A stretch of 44,406 nucleotides of DNA from an uncultured Oscillibacter sp. (GCA_910583695.1 CAJTZL010000018.1:1-44406); one strand, 5' to 3'. Counted from the stretch's first letter, positions 21,924 to 31,121 are shown. Translations and numbers: made by a program. Notes: generated by a model not told the origin, from the letters alone.

Positions 21924-23504
21924 ATGGCGAGATTGATCTGCTCGGCGGAGGGCGCACCGCGAAACAAGACGTATCTTGGCATTGAGTTTGGCTCGACCCG
22001 GATCAAGTCCGTACTGATCGACGGACAATACCGGGTTATTGCCTCTGGCGGATATACCTGGGAGAGCTTACTGGACGGAGGGGTTTGGACGTATTCCCTG
22101 GAGGAGGCCGCCGTTGGGCTGCGTGCTGCGTTGCGGGAGCTGTTAGAAAACTTGAAAGAAGATGTGTTTCTTCAGTGCGTGGGCCTCTCCGGCATGATGC
22201 ATGGTTATCTGGCTTTTGACGAAAACTGGGAGCTTTTGACACCTTTCCGGACTTGGCAGAACACCATGACCCGAGAGGCGGCGGAGGAACTGACGGAGCT
22301 GCTGCAATTCAACATCCCCCAACGCCTGAGCGTGGCGCACCTGTATCAGGCGGTGCGGAACGGGGAGGAGCATCTGCCCCGGCTGCGGCATCTGACCACT
22401 CTGGCGGGGTATTTCCATTACCGGCTGACCGGCGTGAACGCCGTCTGTGTGGACGAGGCGTCGGGGATGTTTCCCATTGACTGCGGGAACCTGACCTATG
22501 ACCGGGAGATGGTGGAGAAGACCGAAGCGCTGCTGGCCGCTCATGGGGCGGCGGTATCCATAGAGGCGCTGTTCCCCGGCATTAAGGCTGCCGGTGTCAT
22601 CGCGGGCAGCCTGACAAAGGAGGGGAGTGCCTTGTTGGGCGGCCTGCTCCCTGAGGGTATTCCCTTTGCCCCCGCCACGGGCGACGGCGGCACGGGGATG
22701 GCGGCGACAAACAGCGTCGCTCCCAGGACGGGAAATGTGTCGGCGGGAACGTCCATTTTTGCGGACATTGTGCTGGAGCGCCCGCTGAAGAAGCTGTACC
22801 CTGAAATCGACATGGTTACCACCCCCGCCGGAAGGCCGGTGGCGGAGATCCATGGAAACAACTGCACCGCAGATATGAATATGTGGGTGAAGCTGTTCGG
22901 AGAACTGCTGGCGCTGTTTGGACACGGTGTTTCGGAGGGAGAGCTGTTCCAGAAGCTGTATACCCTCAGCCTGGAAGGCGAGGCGGACTGCAGTGGGGTT
23001 TGTGTGCTGAATTATCTGGCGGGAGAGTGCGTGACCCATATCGACGAGGGCCGCCCTCTGATGATCCGCAGGCCAGACAGCGCGCTGAACCTGGAAAATT
23101 TCGTCCGGGCTCATTTATACAGCGTGTTCGCCACCCTGAAGGCAGGTATTGATCTGCTGCAGGGAGAGGATGTCCACATTGACCGCCTGATGGGCCACGG
23201 CGGTGTGTTCAAGACCAAGGGTGTGGGCCAGCGGTATCTGGCCGCGGCCTGTGACACCGAGGTGACCTGCCTGGAAAACGCCGGAGAGGGCGGTCCTTAT
23301 GGCATGGCGCTGCTGTGTGCCTATGCATTCCGGCAGGACAAAGACGAGTCCCTGGAGGATTTCCTGGCGTCAAAGGTATTCAAGGACGCGGATATGGAGA
23401 CTGTCTCGCCTCAGGAGGAAGATAAAGAGGGCTTCCGGCGCTATATGGAACGGTTTGAAAGCTGTGTCAAGCTGAATCACCAGGCCCTGGAGCTGAGGCT
23501 GTGA
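21924..23504 (+). CDS. FGGY-family carbohydrate kinase (copy 1)
   Basis: A 526-residue sugar kinase. The start is the ATG at 21924, eight bases after GGAGGA; upstream in-frame codons lack a ribosome site. N-terminal ATPase lobe YLGIEFGSTRIKSVLID, substrate region VGLSGMMHGYLAF and PFRTWQNTMT, the catalytic loop ATGDGGTGMAATNS and the C-terminal MGHGGVFKTKGVG. It is closest in pattern to the xylulokinase/rhamnulokinase-like group, with unusual sequence around SAGTSIFADIV. It is the last gene of the rightward operon and faces the second DeoR gene end to end with an 11-base gap. Confidence 0.92.
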   Translation: MARLICSAEGAPRNKTYLGIEFGSTRIKSVLIDGQYRVIASGGYTWESLLDGGVWTYSLEEAAVGLRAALRELLENLKEDVFLQCVGLSGMMHGYLAFDENWELLTPFRTWQNTMTREAAEELTELLQFNIPQRLSVAHLYQAVRNGEEHLPRLRHLTTLAGYFHYRLTGVNAVCVDEASGMFPIDCGNLTYDREMVEKTEALLAAHGAAVSIEALFPGIKAAGVIAGSLTKEGSALLGGLLPEGIPFAPATGDGGTGMAATNSVAPRTGNVSAGTSIFADIVLERPLKKLYPEIDMVTTPAGRPVAEIHGNNCTADMNMWVKLFGELLALFGHGVSEGELFQKLYTLSLEGEADCSGVCVLNYLAGECVTHIDEGRPLMIRRPDSALNLENFVRAHLYSVFATLKAGIDLLQGEDVHIDRLMGHGGVFKTKGVGQRYLAAACDTEVTCLENAGEGGPYGMALLCAYAFRQDKDESLEDFLASKVFKDADMETVSPQEEDKEGFRRYMERFESCVKLNHQALELRL

Positions 23505-23514
23505 GCAAACGGCT

Positions 23515-24294
23515 TCAGACCAGGATGACATCAATCCCCATCTCGGTAAAGTAAGAATAGGTATGTTCGTCCAGTTCCTTTCCGGTGATGATATGGTCGA
23601 TTTCCTCAAGTCTGCTGATGGTCACAAAGGCGATTCTTGAGAATTTTGTGTGGTCGCAGAGGAGCGTGACTTCTCGGGCTCCCCGTATCATGGCCTTTTT
23701 CCCGGTGACTTCGTCCAGGGAGAAGGCCATGAGGCCCTTTTCGCTGTCCACAGCGTCGGTGCTGATGAAGGCGGTGTCTGCATGCATTTGAGAGATGATG
23801 TTGTCACTGAAATAGCCGATCATGGAGTAGTGCCTTTTACGCAGCTTCCCGCCGATGACGATGATCTCCAGGTTTTCGTTATTCGAAAGTGCCATGGCAG
23901 AGGAGAGGTCGCTGGTGGCGACCATCAGGCTGTGACGGTACTCCTTCAGCTTTACGGCCAGCTCGTAGGTCGTGGTTCCGGAATCCAGAAATATGGTATC
24001 ATTTGAATGGATGAACCGCATTGCCGCCTCGGCAATGCGGATTTTTTCATCCGTGTTTTCTGATTGCCTTACTTGGACGGAAGCCTCGGAGGTGACATTG
24101 AATTGTTCTACGTCGTTACCCAAGGCGATACCGCCGCGAGTGCGGGTCAGGTAGCCTTCCTGCTCCAGGTCATAGACGTCTCGGCGGAGAGTCGACTTGG
24201 ACGCGTTTATTTTTTGAGTGAGCTCGTTGAAGGAAATATACCTTCGCTCATTCAGCAGGCTCAGGATCTTGTCATGCCGTTCGGCAGGTATCAT
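23515..24294 (-). CDS. DeoR/GlpR-family repressor (copy 2)
   Basis: A 259-residue regulator. The start is set at the ATG at 24292-24294 (MIPAERHDKILSLL), nine bases after AAGGAGC; the frame is open 13 codons further without a site. HTH at about residues 5-57 (ELTQKINASKSTLRRDVYDLEQEG in outline, a canonical DeoR recognition helix) and DeoRC sensor with LDSGTTTYELAVKL and FISTDAVDSEKGL. It is divergent from the serine-dehydratase-like operon and convergent with the kinase, so it could control either catabolic block. Its HTH differs from copy 1, implying different operators. Confidence 0.92.
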   Translation of the reverse strand: MIPAERHDKILSLLNERRYISFNELTQKINASKSTLRRDVYDLEQEGYLTRTRGGIALGNDVEQFNVTSEASVQVRQSENTDEKIRIAEAAMRFIHSNDTIFLDSGTTTYELAVKLKEYRHSLMVATSDLSSAMALSNNENLEIIVIGGKLRKRHYSMIGYFSDNIISQMHADTAFISTDAVDSEKGLMAFSLDEVTGKKAMIRGAREVTLLCDHTKFSRIAFVTISRLEEIDHIITGKELDEHTYSYFTEMGIDVILV

Positions 24295-24375
24295 ATCGAA
24301 TTGCTCCTTATTTTTAAGTATTTTGGGGACCAAAGATTACGCTGGGGGCAATGGAGTGGCAAATACATTATTTAG

Positions 24376-24404
24376 ATAATAATGGATGGCGTTAAATTTG
24401 TAAA
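24376..24404 (-). promoter_or_regulatory. Promoter of DeoR copy 2
   Basis: Minus-strand TTTACA (24399-24404), 17-bp spacer, TATTAT (24376-24381), about 80 bases before the start codon. Confidence 0.55.
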
Positions 24405-24573
24405 GGATAAAAGCAGTAATTTTTGAAGAAAGCGCCATTGAGCTGCTTGGAGGGATATCCAAAAAAGAGAGAGGACCTTCGAGAGTGTTCTGCGATTTTA
24501 GCCAAATTACAGCAAAGAATTTCTACAGTTGATCCAAAAAGATTTATTTAGTTCCAAAATAGACCAAAAGGAG

Positions 24574-24602
24574 TTGACGCGTTCTAAATAATATTGTAAA
24601 AT
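24574..24602 (+). promoter_or_regulatory. Promoter of the long rightward catabolic operon
   Basis: Plus-strand TTGACG (24574-24579), 17-bp spacer, TAAAAT (24597-24602). No comparable promoter is visible until after 40605, so it may drive most of the 15.8 kb that follows. Confidence 0.7.
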
Positions 24603-24766
24603 GCAATTGATAAATGGATGAAACAATTTGAGCTCAATCGGTAAATTTTGGACCCGTGTGCTCTCTGTCAAGCGATACATACTCTTTTGGTTGATTTTGG
24701 ATCAAATTTTTTGCCAGCAGCCCTATAAAATGAGATGTTTTGAATTTTTGAACGGGGGAAGACGGC

Positions 24767-26371
24767 ATGAAACAGAGCAAGCGGACAGTAACCATCTTCA
24801 ATAACGTCATGGGGCCGGTTGGTATCGGACCTTCTACCTCCAACACCTGCGGCCCGTGCCGGATTGCGTACTTGAGCAGGAAACTGTGCCGGGGACCTTT
24901 GAAAAAGGCGGAGGTTATTTTTCCGGCGGAAGGCGGATACGCCTCCCCCAATGGAAAAGGGATGCGTTCGGATTATGCGTTTGCCCACGGTCTTCTGGGG
25001 AGGCTTCCGGATGCGGACTTTCCACTGCTGAAGGCGTTTGATGACCTGAAGGCGGCGGGAGTAGAACTGAGTTTTTCGGTGGAGCAGACGTTGGATGCCG
25101 GCGGGGAGCACCTGCTGAGCCTCTTGAAGCTGACAGATGCCGAGGGGGAAATCACGCTGGTCCGGGGCCTGTCCAAGGGCGGCGGCATGATTGAGCTTAC
25201 AGGAATTGATGCGTTTCCGGTTTCGATCGGCGGGGAATACAACCTGTTGCTGGCCTTTACGGAGGCGGCGGCCGCCGCCGGACTGGTGGAAACGCTGCGA
25301 AGCACTTGGCCGGAGCTGGCGGAATACGAAAGCTCCTGCTCCAGGGCCGGAGATCGGGCGCTGATCCTGATCCCTACATATGAGCCAGTTGCGCCGGAAA
25401 AGCTGGAACAGGTGCGAAGCATGGCCGCTGTCGAGCGGGCCTGCGTACTTCCCGCTATTTTGCCGGTGGTGGTGCGTCCCCGACTGGAGCTGCCCTTTGT
25501 GAATGCGGACGGTTTGAGTGCCTACTGTGCAAGGACGGGAAGAAGTCTTACCGAGGCGGCCGTTGCTTATGAACAAGCGGTCAGCGGCTGGAGTGAGGAG
25601 CGGATTCGGGAGTTTGCCCGTTCTGTTTTGAATGCGATGCGGGCTGCTGTCCGGCAGGGCTTGAAGCCGGGACTGCAGTTTGACGGCATTGTCAAGCCCT
25701 TTGCCTCTGAGATGGTGGAGAAGATGAAAACGGCTTCGGTGATTGAGGACGGCGTTGTCACCAAGGCGGCTGCCTATTCACTGGCGGTGATGGAGTACAG
25801 CAATGCCTCCGGAGTGGTAGTGTGTATGCCGACAGCGGGAGCCTCCGGTGTCGCAGCCGGGGCTCTGCTGTCAGCGGCGGAGCGGCTGGACAGTACGGAC
25901 CGGGAGGTTATAGACGCATTGCTGGCGGCAGGGGCCGTGGGTGTGTCCATCTCAGAGGAAAATGACTTCTGCGGAGGAGTCTATGGCTGTCAGGCAGAGG
26001 TGGGCTGTGCCTCCAGCATGGCGGCAGCGGCATTGGTTGTTTTGCTGGGAGGTACGGTGGACCAGGCGATGAACGCGGCTTCCATGGCGCTGCAGAATAT
26101 GCTGGGGCTGATTTGTGATCCGGTTTGCGGACTGGTTCAAGTTCCCTGCTTTTCCAGGAATATGTCGGCGGTGGCCAACGCAGTGGTTTGTGCCAACGCC
26201 GGGGTCCTGGGGTTTCCCGGAACGATTCCCTTGCAGGACGTCTTTGAGGCAATGAAGTCCTCCGGCGCGTTGATGCCGGAGCGGCTGAAGGGCGGCGGAG
26301 GCGGTCTGTGCCAGACCCGGCAGGGGCGCTGCCTGCTGGAACGGTATACGTCGGAGAGCGGCAGAGCTTAG
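24767..26371 (+). CDS. L-serine dehydratase-like Fe-S enzyme (fused beta-alpha) with altered active-site motifs
   Basis: A 534-residue single chain with a serine-dehydratase beta-like domain (about residues 7-230) followed by the alpha domain (about 265-530). Iron-sulfur ligands of the alpha domain are kept: C408 in GCQAEVGC, C450 in CDPVCG and C461 in PCFSRN. The beta domain, however, reads IGPSTSNTCGPCRIA where true L-serine dehydratases have GPSSSHTxG (His replaced by N26), and GYASPNGKGMRSD where they have GHGTD. Those histidines are considered important for the serine reaction, so a different substrate is likely. It is the first gene of the rightward operon, after a GGGGGAAG site, and is followed by a CyuA homologue and an amino-acid-type importer. 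Likely an amino- or hydroxy-acid lyase. Confidence 0.87.
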   Translation: MKQSKRTVTIFNNVMGPVGIGPSTSNTCGPCRIAYLSRKLCRGPLKKAEVIFPAEGGYASPNGKGMRSDYAFAHGLLGRLPDADFPLLKAFDDLKAAGVELSFSVEQTLDAGGEHLLSLLKLTDAEGEITLVRGLSKGGGMIELTGIDAFPVSIGGEYNLLLAFTEAAAAAGLVETLRSTWPELAEYESSCSRAGDRALILIPTYEPVAPEKLEQVRSMAAVERACVLPAILPVVVRPRLELPFVNADGLSAYCARTGRSLTEAAVAYEQAVSGWSEERIREFARSVLNAMRAAVRQGLKPGLQFDGIVKPFASEMVEKMKTASVIEDGVVTKAAAYSLAVMEYSNASGVVVCMPTAGASGVAAGALLSAAERLDSTDREVIDALLAAGAVGVSISEENDFCGGVYGCQAEVGCASSMAAAALVVLLGGTVDQAMNAASMALQNMLGLICDPVCGLVQVPCFSRNMSAVANAVVCANAGVLGFPGTIPLQDVFEAMKSSGALMPERLKGGGGGLCQTRQGRCLLERYTSESGRA

Positions 26372-26457
26372 GGGCTGTGGCGAAGAGAAAGACTGCCGTC
26401 CTGCCGGGGCTGGCGGTATAAGGGAACGAGGCAAATAGTTTAGGAGGCAGGATATTT

Positions 26458-27777
26458 ATGAAAAGAGACTACGAGACGATCCAAAAGATTATGGAGCGGG
26501 AACTGATTCCCGCCTTGGGCTGTACAGAGCCGATGGCGTTCGGGCTGGTTTCCTCCGCTGCGCGGCACTTTGCCGGCGGGGAAGCGATCAAAAGCATTCA
26601 TGTAGAGGGTTCTCCCTCTCTGATCAAGGGTGTCGCCTACGTGAAGATTCCCCACTCTCATGGACTGCGTGGCGGGAAGTACGCGGCATCCATGGGTGCC
26701 GTCGGAGGAGATTATACCTTGGACATGGAGGTCTTTGCCTCTGTGACGGATGAGCATGTCAAGGAGGCCGTGGCGCTGGCGGATTCCGGGGCCGTCACGG
26801 TTGAGAAGGTGGAGGCGGACCGGAAGATGTACCTGAAATCCACCGTGGTTACGGACATGGGTTCCGCTACAGCGCTGATTCAGGACTCCCATAACAACAT
26901 TTGCTACATTGAGCGGAACGGAGAAGTGGTTAAAGATACCCGGATCTCGGCAGAAGAGGCCACAAGGGTTCTGGATGAAATGCCGGACTACTCCATTCTC
27001 AGCGTCGAGTCCATCTACGATTTCTGCAAGAACACACCGCTGTCCTCCTTTGACCGAATCCGGCAGGCGATTTCATTGACCAAGGCCATTTCCGAGGATG
27101 GCATGAACCATCCCTATGGCCTTCGAGTGGGACAAAACCTCCGGGATGCGGCAGGCAAGAATCTGATGGGCCTGGATTTGGCGATGCGAGCGGTGATGTG
27201 GGGTGCTGCGGGCGTGGACGCCCGGATGGGAGGAAGCAGTTTCCCCGCCATGAGCAACTCCGGAAGCGGCAACCAGGGCATTACCTGCACGATGCCGGTA
27301 GTGGCGGTGGCGGAGCATCTGGGAAAGAGCGAGGAGGAAATGATCCGGGCCGTCGCGGTCAGCAATCTGCTTACGATTTTCGTGAAAACTCACTACGATG
27401 TGAACTATGGGCGCATGGCTCCCGTTTGCTGTGCGGCAGTAGCGGCCGGCGGCGCGGGTACCGGCGTGGCCTATCTGCTTGGTATGGAGGCAAAGGAGCT
27501 GGCCATGGTGCTTCAAAACATTCTGGGTGCGGTGTCCGGCCTGTTCTGCGACGGCGCTAAGAGCAACTGTGCGCTGAAGGTTTCCATGGCTCTTCAAGGG
27601 GCGATGCAGAGTGTGATTCTGGCCGCAGAAGGCTGTGCGGCCAACGAGTATGACGGAATTGTAGGCCATAGGGTTGAGGATACCATTCGCAATTTCTTCC
27701 TGATCCAAAAAGAGGGCATGCCTGATATTGAGGATGTGCTCTGCCGGATCGAGGCGGAAAAAGAGGAGGTCTGCTGA
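26458..27777 (+). CDS. L-cysteine desulfidase-family protein (CyuA/YhaM, UPF0597)
   Basis: A 439-residue protein of the UPF0597 family, structurally related to serine dehydratase alpha. C22 lies in PALGCTEPMA, and C324, C364 and C371 (FCDGAKSNCALK) have the same 40- and 7-residue spacing as the three [4Fe-4S] ligands described for the Methanocaldococcus jannaschii desulfidase. The equivalent of its active-site cysteine near the N-terminus is C22. The family releases H2S, ammonia and pyruvate from L-cysteine, but its coupling here to a modified serine-dehydratase-like enzyme suggests another beta-substituted amino acid is possible. It has a good TAGGAGGCAGG site and lies 86 bases after the previous gene. 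Confidence 0.88.
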   Translation: MKRDYETIQKIMERELIPALGCTEPMAFGLVSSAARHFAGGEAIKSIHVEGSPSLIKGVAYVKIPHSHGLRGGKYAASMGAVGGDYTLDMEVFASVTDEHVKEAVALADSGAVTVEKVEADRKMYLKSTVVTDMGSATALIQDSHNNICYIERNGEVVKDTRISAEEATRVLDEMPDYSILSVESIYDFCKNTPLSSFDRIRQAISLTKAISEDGMNHPYGLRVGQNLRDAAGKNLMGLDLAMRAVMWGAAGVDARMGGSSFPAMSNSGSGNQGITCTMPVVAVAEHLGKSEEEMIRAVAVSNLLTIFVKTHYDVNYGRMAPVCCAAVAAGGAGTGVAYLLGMEAKELAMVLQNILGAVSGLFCDGAKSNCALKVSMALQGAMQSVILAAEGCAANEYDGIVGHRVEDTIRNFFLIQKEGMPDIEDVLCRIEAEKEEVC

Positions 27778-27843
27778 GCTCCATTTCATGAAGGTATATC
27801 CGTTTTTACGTATATACAAATTTTTAAGAAAGAAGGAAAAAGT

Positions 27844-29046
27844 ATGAAAAAGGCATTGTCTCTCGCTCTGGCCCTGGTTATGGCTCTGTCCCTGTGCGCT
27901 TGCGCGAACTCTGGCGGCTCTTCCTCCGATTCCGGCAGCGGTTCCGGCGGCTCTTCCTCCAGCAGCGGCTCCTCCTCGGACTCCGATACCATTCGTCTGG
28001 CGGTTGTCGGCCCCATGACCGGCGCGGATGCCGACTATGGCACGGGCTTCAAGAACTCCGCTATGATCATGGCCGACAAGTGGAACGCCGAAGGCGGCGT
28101 CCTGGGCAAGCAGGTAGAGATTGTGGTGTTCGACGACAAAGGCTCTCCGGAAGAGGCTGCCAACGTCGCCGAGCAGATCGTGGCGGACAGTTCCATTGTC
28201 GCCGTGATCGGCCACTTCACCAGCTCCTGCTCCATGGCCGCAGCGCCGGTCTATCAGGATCACGGCATGCTGGAAGTCTCCCCCTGCTCCTCCCATGCCG
28301 ACTACACCAAGACCGGCGACTGGATCTGGCGCGTCAGCCCTCTGACCGCGGATGAAGCCCGCACTGTTTCGAAGTTCGTGGCCAACTATTGGCAGGCCAA
28401 GAAGGTGGGCATTTTGACTATGAACACTGACTGGGGCCTGGAGGTTGCCAATCTGGAAAAGGAATACATCAAGCAGTTCAATCCCGATATTGAGATCGTG
28501 GAGGAGCTGGTGGTCGAAGGCAACGATGACTATGGTCCCGTTGTTACCAACTTCACTTCGGCCGGTGTCGATACGGTTATTCTGGCCTCCACCTATACCA
28601 TCTCTGCTCCCTTCCTGAAGCAGATGCGGACAGCCAATCCCGACGTAAATGCCATTGCGCACGGTAACTGCCAGGTTACCCAACTGACAGACATCGTCGG
28701 AGAAGATTGCAACAACTTCTGCTGCTCCTGTTCGTGGTCTCCCATCTTTACCGATGACGCGACCGCTTACTACCTGGAGAAATACGCGGAGCTGGACCCC
28801 GACAACGCTCCTATCGGCGACTATGCTCAGTATTATGATACCGTAGCGGTGGTTCTTGAGGCCATCAAAGCCGCGGGCACTACGGACCGAGAGGCTGTCC
28901 GTTCCGCCTTGGCGGGTATCGAATATACCGGCCTGTCCGGTGTCATGAAGTTCGATGAAAACCGTGACTGCCCTCGTGACTATGGTGTTGTCTATTGGGA
29001 TACCTCTGATAACAACTGGCATCAGACCACAGAGTGGAATACCTGA
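27844..29046 (+). CDS. Branched-chain amino-acid-type ABC importer, substrate-binding lipoprotein (LivK-like)
   Basis: A 400-residue exported lipoprotein. Signal peptide with lipobox LCAC (lipidated C20), a Ser/Gly/Asp linker (about residues 23-48), then a type I periplasmic-binding fold of the LivK group: IRLAVVGPMTGADADYG, DDKGSPEEAANVAEQIV, VIGHFTSSCSMAAAP. The binding pocket differs from classical LivK (SPCSSHADYT in place of SPAATAP-like). It contains an odd CNNFCCSCSW run near residues 290-300. It binds the operon's substrate outside the membrane. The substrate class is amino acids, amides or small carboxylates. Confidence 0.92.
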   Translation: MKKALSLALALVMALSLCACANSGGSSSDSGSGSGGSSSSSGSSSDSDTIRLAVVGPMTGADADYGTGFKNSAMIMADKWNAEGGVLGKQVEIVVFDDKGSPEEAANVAEQIVADSSIVAVIGHFTSSCSMAAAPVYQDHGMLEVSPCSSHADYTKTGDWIWRVSPLTADEARTVSKFVANYWQAKKVGILTMNTDWGLEVANLEKEYIKQFNPDIEIVEELVVEGNDDYGPVVTNFTSAGVDTVILASTYTISAPFLKQMRTANPDVNAIAHGNCQVTQLTDIVGEDCNNFCCSCSWSPIFTDDATAYYLEKYAELDPDNAPIGDYAQYYDTVAVVLEAIKAAGTTDREAVRSALAGIEYTGLSGVMKFDENRDCPRDYGVVYWDTSDNNWHQTTEWNT

Positions 29047-29069
29047 TCCCATCCACGCCCAGATAATCT

Positions 29070-29109
29070 CCTGAGCCTCTGCGGAGCTTTGTCTCCGCAG
29101 AGGCTCAGG
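29070..29109 (+). other. Strong hairpin between binding-protein and permease genes
   Basis: A 17-bp perfect stem (CCTGAGCCTCTGCGGAG with its complement) around CTTTGT, 23 bases after the LivK-like stop. There is no T-tract, so it probably protects the 3' end of the binding-protein message or partially attenuates the permease genes, as is common in such operons. Confidence 0.65.
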
Positions 29110-29170
29110 AAGGGCAGATTATGGTGGAAAGGAGATAAGTTGCTATCTCGCATAACAACAGACATCAAAT

Positions 29171-30055
29171 ATGACCAACATTTTAATGTATATCATCGAC
29201 GGGATCGTACTGGGACTTATCTACGCGCTGGTAGCCTGCGGTTACTCTTTGATTTTCAGTATCCTGCGAATCGTGAACTTTGCTCATGGTTCCATTTATG
29301 CCTGCGGCGCCATGCTTACACTGTTTTTCATCCATCATGGTATCAACCCCTGGCTGAGCGTTCTGCTTGCCATGGTCGCCGACGGCTTGCTGGAAATGCT
29401 GATGGACAAGATCTGCATTGAGCCGCTGCGCAAGAAAAACTCCCCCGGTGTATCCACGTTGATTGCGACAGAGGGCTTTTCCTATGTCGTTATGAATATG
29501 CTGATTATCCTCTTCGGTTCCAACCGGCAGACGTTTGAACCCTTTTATGAGCTGGGGTTTTCCATCAGCCTTGGTTCCATTACCATCACTTCTACAAAGA
29601 TTGTTCTGTTCGCCATCTCCGGCGGTTTGATGCTGCTGATGACGTATATTATCAATAGGACCCATTTTGGTCTGGCAATCCGGGCGGTGCAGCAAAATAC
29701 CCAGTCTGCCAGACTCATGGGGATCAATGTCAATCTCGTTGTGCTGGCTACCTTCTTTATGGCCGGCGCGACGGCCGCCGTCGCCGGCGCGCTGGTAGCC
29801 GGATACTATCAGGTGGCTTACCCCACTATGGGGACGGTCATGGGAAACAAGACCCTGGCAACAGCTTTGTTAGGCGGTTTGGGCGCCATGCATGGCGGTC
29901 TGCTAGGCGGCATTATCATCGGAATCCTGGAGTGCATTGTGGCAGGCGTCCTCGGCGCGACTTACCGGGATGCGGTTTCCTTTGTAATCTTGATTGTTAT
30001 TCTGATCTTCCTGCCTTCCGGCTTGTTCGGGAAGAAAGATATTGTAAAGGTGTGA
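29171..30055 (+). CDS. Liv-type ABC importer, inner-membrane permease (LivH-like)
   Basis: A 294-residue membrane protein with about eight hydrophobic helices, from DGIVLGLIYALVACGYSLIF to the C-terminal SFVILIVILIFLPSG. It contains the LivH signatures NFAHGSIYACGA and AIRAVQQNTQSARLMGIN (coupling loop for the ATPases). The ATG at 29171 lacks a good ribosome site: the AAAGGAGA just upstream is about 32 bases away. Coupling to a tiny upstream reading or a different start is possible. Pairs with the LivM-like gene to form the permease. Confidence 0.93.
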   Translation: MTNILMYIIDGIVLGLIYALVACGYSLIFSILRIVNFAHGSIYACGAMLTLFFIHHGINPWLSVLLAMVADGLLEMLMDKICIEPLRKKNSPGVSTLIATEGFSYVVMNMLIILFGSNRQTFEPFYELGFSISLGSITITSTKIVLFAISGGLMLLMTYIINRTHFGLAIRAVQQNTQSARLMGINVNLVVLATFFMAGATAAVAGALVAGYYQVAYPTMGTVMGNKTLATALLGGLGAMHGGLLGGIIIGILECIVAGVLGATYRDAVSFVILIVILIFLPSGLFGKKDIVKV

Positions 30056-30059
30056 CGGC

Positions 30060-31121
30060 ATGAAGAATAACGAAAATACAAGGAGTCGTCTGAACTCTTT
30101 TGAAAGATTTGTGGACCGCTATAAAGTGATTATTGCCCTGGGAACGGCGGCTATAGTGATGGTTCTGCCCTTTTTGATGACGAACGACTACCTGATGCGG
30201 GTGCTGGTCATCATTTTGCTGTATATCGGATTTGGATTCGGCCTGAATCTGCTGCTAGGTGAGATGGGGCTAATGTCCTTGGGTCAGGCGGGCTTTGTGG
30301 GTGTAGGCGCTTATACTACGGCCATTTTGATGACGGAGTTTGGGTGGAATTTCTTCCCGTCCATTATCAGCGGCGCGCTGATGGCGGCCCTGGTTGGCGT
30401 TCTGATCGGTCTGCCTACCTTGCGGCTCCGGGGCTCTTATCTGGCCATCGTCACCATAGGCTTTGGCGAAATCATGCGCACGATCTTTCTGAACTGGTCC
30501 TCGGTTACAGGCGGTGCTTTGGGCATCAAGGGCATTCCGCGTCCCATGGTGTTCGGCGTTGAGATGAATTTTACGAATAAGGGTTTCTACTTTGTGGTGC
30601 TGCTGACCGTGTTTTTGGTGGGTGTGTTCTGCCATACGTTGCACAACTCCAAATACGGCCGGGTTTTCGCTACCATCAAGCAGGACGAGCTGGCAGCCAC
30701 GATGATGGGCGTTGAAACGACACGCTATAAGGTGATGGGTTTCGTGTGCTCCGCGGCGATCAGCGGTCTGATGGGCGGCTATTACGCGATGATGCAGCGT
30801 TATATCGACTCCAACAGCTTTGTCTCCGATATGTCGGTTATGATCGTCAGCTGTCTGGTCATTGGCGGAACGGCGACGTTGAGAGGACCTGTTCTGGGAG
30901 CGATTCTCCTGGTGACGGTTCCGGAAGTGTTTCGGAGCCTCCAGGCGTACCGTTTTGTATTCTATGGTGCGATCTTGATCGTTATGATGCTCGTCCGTCC
31001 TGCGGGCCTGCTGGGCTGGGACAGTACCTTGCCCTATAAGCTGCCAAAGGGTACGACGGAGTATAAGGAACAGCTGGAAAAAGAACACAAGAGAAAGGAG
31101 CAGGCCGTTGACAAGCAGTGA
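30060..31121 (+). CDS. Liv-type ABC importer, second permease (LivM-like)
   Basis: A 353-residue polytopic protein beginning four bases after the LivH stop. The LivM motifs are visible: GFGLNLLLGEMGLMSLGQAGF, LPTLRLRGSYLAIVTIGFGE, and the coupling helix region FATIKQDELAATMMGVETTR. The C-terminus is hydrophilic and rich in Lys and Glu (KEQLEKEHKRKEQ), longer than usual. It forms the translocation pore with the LivH-like protein. Confidence 0.93.
   Translation: MKNNENTRSRLNSFERFVDRYKVIIALGTAAIVMVLPFLMTNDYLMRVLVIILLYIGFGFGLNLLLGEMGLMSLGQAGFVGVGAYTTAILMTEFGWNFFPSIISGALMAALVGVLIGLPTLRLRGSYLAIVTIGFGEIMRTIFLNWSSVTGGALGIKGIPRPMVFGVEMNFTNKGFYFVVLLTVFLVGVFCHTLHNSKYGRVFATIKQDELAATMMGVETTRYKVMGFVCSAAISGLMGGYYAMMQRYIDSNSFVSDMSVMIVSCLVIGGTATLRGPVLGAILLVTVPEVFRSLQAYRFVFYGAILIVMMLVRPAGLLGWDSTLPYKLPKGTTEYKEQLEKEHKRKEQAVDKQ

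Larger units (their letters stand above)
24295..24766. other. AT-rich divergent regulatory region
   Basis: About 470 bases with no gene. It holds the promoter of the second DeoR gene (24376-24404), the promoter of the long rightward operon (24574-24602) and a leader of about 160 bases before the serine-dehydratase-like gene. It is the most AT-rich promoter region in the window. Confidence 0.6.

Noticed and set aside
27073..29052. A 659-codon minus-strand frame antisense to the CyuA and LivK-like genes
   Set aside because: The opposite strand encodes two clear families with good starts; the antisense product is Gln/His/Gly-rich with no domain pattern.
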